From Bacillota bacterium (GTDB lineage Bacteria > Bacillota > Clostridia > Acetivibrionales > JAEXSP01): 64,000 nucleotides of DNA. The stretch's first letter is position 1. Each line of letters begins with the position of its first letter. The translations under genes were made by a program, and so were the position numbers. The notes beneath the pieces were generated by a model, which saw only the letters and a list, made by a program, of their open reading frames with translations, was not told where the DNA came from and did not search any database. The DNA lies in contig JAEXSP010000007.1 of NCBI GenBank assembly GCA_023453795.1, positions 1-64,000 on the forward strand. Reading direction: 5' to 3'. This document shows positions 61,492 through 64,000 of the stretch, piece after piece.

Positions 61492-61809
61492 ATGCGCTGC
61501 TCGGATTTGAAGGTTGTTAATTTGAATATTACAGAAGATAACTATGAATATATCGGAAGATTTAGGCTATGTACTGATAGTGCTTGCATTGACGTAGATC
61601 TGGATAGAGCTTACGATAATGAAGTTCTTGAAGAGATTAAAAAAAGCTTTTCCATCGAAGAAAATATTGATGAAATGAAAGAAATTATTATGCAGAAAGT
61701 TATGGAAGCTGTAAAAATTGAATCCAGAATTGTTGAAGGCGAAAAATACTGCAGTGAAGTAGAGGATGAAAAAAAACAAAGGATTATAGATTCTTTAAAC
61801 ATGTCTTAG
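61492..61809 (+). CDS. 105-aa protein of unknown function
   Basis: ATG with AAAGGGAGG 11 bp upstream. Soluble, acidic, largely helical in the C-terminal half (NEVLEEIKKSFSIEENIDEMKEIIMQKVMEA). Cys at 3, 27, 32 and 87 are not in a known motif. It lies 46 bp before the TM1266-like gene and is probably cotranscribed with it. An AT-rich stretch ATAATTATCATTAAT at 61447-61461 is weakly Fur-like. No family recognised. Confidence 0.65.
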   Translation: MRCSDLKVVNLNITEDNYEYIGRFRLCTDSACIDVDLDRAYDNEVLEEIKKSFSIEENIDEMKEIIMQKVMEAVKIESRIVEGEKYCSEVEDEKKQRIIDSLNMS

Positions 61810-61855
61810 AATTAACTATGAAAATAAAATAATAATTTTTTATGGAGGTGCTGGG

Positions 61856-62104
61856 ATGTCAGCTAATATTATAATGGCAATAACTGTAGATTATCGTTCA
61901 AAAAAAGCAGAGGATATACAGAAAATATTTTCAAAGCATGGATGCTTGATTAAAGTCAGATTGGGTTTGCATGAAGCCGGTGATGTATGTTCGGAAAACG
62001 GTTTGATTATTTTGCAGTTAATAGGTGTAATGTCTGAAATTGATTCTTTAAAAAACGAACTGAGTTCAATTGACGGCATAAAAGTTAATATGATGGAAAT
62101 ATAA
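61856..62104 (+). CDS. TM1266-family (ACT-like) hydrogenase-system protein
   Basis: 82 aa, ferredoxin-like ACT fold: IIMAITVDYRSKKAEDIQKIFSKHG, then IKVRLGLHEAGDVCSENGLIILQL and a final strand. The VRLGLHEAGD-C-E-GLIILQL pattern marks the TM1266 family, usually encoded beside FeFe-hydrogenase maturation genes (hydE, hydF, hydG). None of those are in the window, so here it is an orphan next to an unknown 105-aa protein. GGAGGTG site. Confidence 0.8.
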   Translation: MSANIIMAITVDYRSKKAEDIQKIFSKHGCLIKVRLGLHEAGDVCSENGLIILQLIGVMSEIDSLKNELSSIDGIKVNMMEI

Positions 62105-62170
62105 GTTGCGTGAAATAAGTGTTAAGCATATGATACACCAAGTAGTTTGTCTTTTACCAACGATGAAAAT

Positions 62171-62296
62171 CTGAGCCTAAAAGTCTTCGACAGGAATATC
62201 GGCTGCTTGTATAAAATGCTTTTCATTAAACCCATTATAGATAGGTGAACCTTGTATTTGAGACTAATGATGGTTCACCAACTATATCAAGCTAAC
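62171..62296. repeat. 126-bp dispersed repeat, copy 1
   Basis: From CTGAGCC to GCTAAC; the copy at 63831-63956 has the same length and differs at a few positions. Contains GGTGAACC (62244-62251) and GGTTCACC (62272-62279), an inverted pair around a conserved 20-nt loop. Non-coding; role unknown. Confidence 0.8.
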
Positions 62297-62307
62297 CCTA
62301 TGACATA

Positions 62308-62404
62308 AAACCTCTCCGTCAGTCTCCGTCTGCCACCTCTCCTGCAGGAGAGGCTAATTCAGGCTCTACCGTTGGAGAGCTGTCACAGAGTGACTGAGAG
62401 GGTT
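62308..62404. repeat. 97-bp palindromic repeat, copy 2
   Basis: Nearly identical to copy 1 at 60684 (one difference noted, GTTGGAG for GTGGGAG). Starts 12 bp after the 126-bp repeat and precedes toxin-antitoxin copy 2. Confidence 0.85.
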
Positions 62405-62538
62405 GGTGTGATTCCAGAGTGTGAAAGTGTTTATCCTGCATAAAGTCTATCAGATTATATATGATTGTCTTGTGAGATAAATTTATTGAATAAGTATATT
62501 TCTTGTGAAAATTATGGATGCAAAAATAAAAATTTAAG

Positions 62539-62649
62539 TTTACACTAAATCCAAATGTGTTATAATATAAGTAAGGACGGCGACGCTTGTTGCTGTCAGG
62601 TTTGATGAATAGGTATTATTTTAAACGGTCGTTATAAGATCGTTTTTTT
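62539..62649 (+). ncRNA. candidate antitoxin RNA, copy 2
   Basis: Promoter TTTACA (62539-62544), 16 bp, TATAAT (62561-62566). Expected RNA about 62573-62649; terminator AAACGGTC (62623-62630) with GATCGTTT (62638-62645), T7. Its 5' segment reads CGGCGACG where copies 1 and 3 read CGGTGACG, and the toxin leader carries the same change. Confidence 0.65.
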
Positions 62650-62786
62650 CTTTGTCTTCTAGGATGTGGTTGAGATACTCTATCTGCAAGAATCCTTACA
62701 AAAAAAGCTATCCCAAACGGTATGAATATATATTTCATACACCAAACAAAGGCAACCCCAATTTTGATGTAGAACTGATTACTCAT
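62616..62786 (-). CDS. 56-aa candidate type I toxin, copy 2
   Basis: Same length and layout as copy 1 but clearly diverged (MSNQFYIKIGVAFVWCMKY... and RVSQPHPRRQRKKRSYNDRLK), while the helix, FIP motif and RRQRKKRS tail stay conserved, which points to selection on the peptide. AAGGAGGTGGTTGAT before ATG. Promoter TTGTAA, 17 bp, TATAAT upstream on the minus strand (within 62920-62960). Confidence 0.65.
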   Translation of the reverse strand: MSNQFYIKIGVAFVWCMKYIFIPFGIAFFVRILADRVSQPHPRRQRKKRSYNDRLK

Positions 62787-63083
62787 ATCAACCACCTCCT
62801 TCCTTTGTAGATTCCCTGCAGCAACTATAACGTCGCCGTCCCTATATGTGGGAATCTAAAGAAAGGAGACCTCACAAGACTAAACCTCCGTCTCAAACCT
62901 GATTGTATAATACTCGTCTATTATACCTTGTTATGTAAAATTTTACAATATTATTTTAGAACAATTGTTCGTTTTTGCATAAAATCTGCATCACAAAGTG
63001 ACTGGAGGATGCTGACACTTCGCTGAAGCGGCCTAAAGCCTGTCTTTTTGAAAATGTAACGAAAAATCGCTCTCCATTTTAAA

Positions 63084-63179
63084 AAACCTCTCCGTCAGAC
63101 TCTGTCTGCCACCTCTCCTGAAGGAGAGCTAATTCAGGCTCTACCGTGGGAGAGCTGTCACAGAGTGACTGAGAGGGTT
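63084..63179. repeat. 97-bp palindromic repeat, copy 3
   Basis: One base shorter than the others and with CAGACTCTGTC for CAGTCTCCGTC and CTGAAGGAGAG in the centre. Precedes toxin-antitoxin copy 3. Confidence 0.85.
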
Positions 63180-63294
63180 AGTGCCATCCGTGGTATGTCC
63201 GAAGCGCGAAAGAATTTTATTCTGCATATGAGATAAAATTATTGAATAAGTATATTTCTTGTGGAAATTATGGATGCAAAAGTAAAAATTTAAG

Positions 63295-63405
63295 TTTACA
63301 CTAAATCCAAATGTGTTATAATATAGATGAGGACGGTGACGCTTGTTGCTGTCAGGTTATAAAGAGGGTGTTTATTTTAAACGGTTTTTATTGGACCGTT
63401 TTTTT
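63295..63405 (+). ncRNA. candidate antitoxin RNA, copy 3
   Basis: Promoter TTTACA (63295-63300), 16 bp, TATAAT (63317-63322). Expected RNA about 63329-63405; terminator AAACGGT (63379-63385) with ACCGTTT (63395-63401). Upstream 80 bp match copy 2, whereas the coding half matches copy 1, so the copies have recombined. Confidence 0.65.
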
Positions 63406-63542
63406 CTTTGTCTTCCAGGCTGTGGTTGAAGCAGCTTATCCGTAATTATCTTCGTAATGACCGCTACTCCAATCGGTATGAATATGTATTTCACACAACT
63501 CACAGCAATAATGCCGATATTCGTGTAAAATTCTTTACCCAT
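63372..63542 (-). CDS. 56-aa candidate type I toxin, copy 3
   Basis: Differs from copy 1 at two residues (MGKEFYTNIGIIAV instead of MGREFYTNIGIFAV). Same AAGGAGGTGGTTGAT site, leader hairpin and minus-strand promoter (TTGAAT, 17 bp, TATAAT near 63675-63705). A recent duplicate of copy 1. Confidence 0.65.
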   Translation of the reverse strand: MGKEFYTNIGIIAVSCVKYIFIPIGVAVITKIITDKLLQPQPGRQRKKRSNKNRLK

Positions 63543-63830
63543 ATCAACCACCTCCTTCCTTAGTAGATTCCCTGCAGCAACTATAACGTCACCGCCCCCA
63601 TGTGCGGGAATCTATAAAAAAGGAGCCTGTATAGACAAACCACCATCTAAAACCTGATTGCTTGTCACACGTCAATTATATCCTAATGAGGTAATATATT
63701 CAATAAAAATTGCAAACATTTGTTCTTTTATTCTTTTTCTTTATTGATAGTCGCACAAATCTCCAGCCTGTGTTTTACCTTTTCAGCGATGAAAATGTAA
63801 CGAAAAATCGCCAGTTCAGCGGCGTGGGGT

Positions 63831-63956
63831 CTGAGCCGAAAAGTCTTCGACAGGAATACCAGCTGCTTGTATAAAATGCTTTTGGATTTTACCCATTATA
63901 GATGGTGAACCTTGTATTTGAGACTAATGATGGTTCACCAACTATATCAAGCTAAC
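63831..63956. repeat. 126-bp dispersed repeat, copy 2
   Basis: Matches 62171-62296, including the GGTGAACC/GGTTCACC inverted pair. It runs to within 45 bp of the window end, so a larger unit may continue outside. Confidence 0.8.
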
Positions 63957-64000
63957 GTTCAAGATTTCAGCAAAATACAACTTTTATTATTCGTTAGCTG

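Noticed and set aside
60684..63179. CRISPR array from the regularly repeated 97-bp units
   Set aside because: Only three copies, each about 97 bp and internally palindromic, separated by about 700-1500 bp of unequal and partly repeated sequence; no cas genes.

Overview
The window reads as chromosome from an anaerobic, AT-rich Firmicute of the class Clostridia. The grounds are strong AGGAGG-type ribosome binding sites, TTGACA/TATAAT promoters, TTG/GTG starts, ferredoxin-linked 2-oxoacid oxidoreductases, PdxST and a TM1266-type hydrogenase-associated protein. A mesophilic cellulolytic or acetogenic relative is plausible, but species cannot be read from the sequence. No rRNA, tRNA or CRISPR array was recognised.

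Layout. 1-1.44 kb: complete IS256-type insertion sequence. 1.4-15.5 kb: housekeeping and accessory genes, namely a VOC protein, MmyB-like and AraC-GyrI regulators, a nucleotidyltransferase, a UvrA-like ATPase, a decayed cheW, a chemoreceptor, an aminoglycoside-phosphotransferase-like kinase, a 33-aa membrane peptide and a Memo-AMMECR1 fusion with its radical SAM partner. 15.6-23.9 kb: one long operon, metQ-metN-metI, four 2-oxoacid:ferredoxin oxidoreductase subunits, a PaaK-like CoA ligase and an aminotransferase. This could be a complete route for importing and oxidising methionine. 24-31.1 kb: DUF2318 protein, HMA-TauE/SafE-cupredoxin fusion, CopA, CopZ and a two-component system (copper handling). 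31.2-35.3 kb: VOC protein, pdxR divergent from pdxST, GNAT.

35.4-43.3 kb is the most striking part: nifB-like, nifX-like, nifH-like, cysK, nifD-like, nifK-like, cysK, nifX-like. All cluster-ligating cysteines of NifH, NifD and NifK appear to be kept. The NifD residues aligned with alpha-Gln191, alpha-His195 and alpha-His442 are not, and nifE, nifN and nifV are absent. Flanking genes are sulfur genes: patB/malY, a cystathionine gamma-lyase/synthase, two Rrf2 regulators, metY, and a SsuABC-like transporter at 55.8-58.8 kb. This fits a methylthio-alkane-reductase-type (Mar) nitrogenase-like system that would release methanethiol for MetY, not a dinitrogenase. A shared 8-5-8 palindrome near the starts of metQ, nifB, nifH, nifD, the gamma-lyase gene, metY and ssuA suggests one sulfur regulon, probably under an Rrf2 protein.

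48.3-55.4 kb: a glutamine-synthetase-like ligase, a NUDIX hydrolase, a scar of a decayed tandem duplication, a SpoIIE-type phosphatase, a 53-aa peptide and a two-subunit 2-oxoacid oxidoreductase. Two leaders (48324 and 55573) share a small hairpin whose base overlaps an intrinsic terminator, a candidate antitermination element. 58.8-64 kb: a DUF4153 membrane protein, then a repeat-rich region with three copies of a candidate type I toxin-antitoxin module (56-aa membrane peptide plus convergent RNA), three 97-bp palindromic repeats, two 126-bp repeats, and two small genes, one of them TM1266-like.
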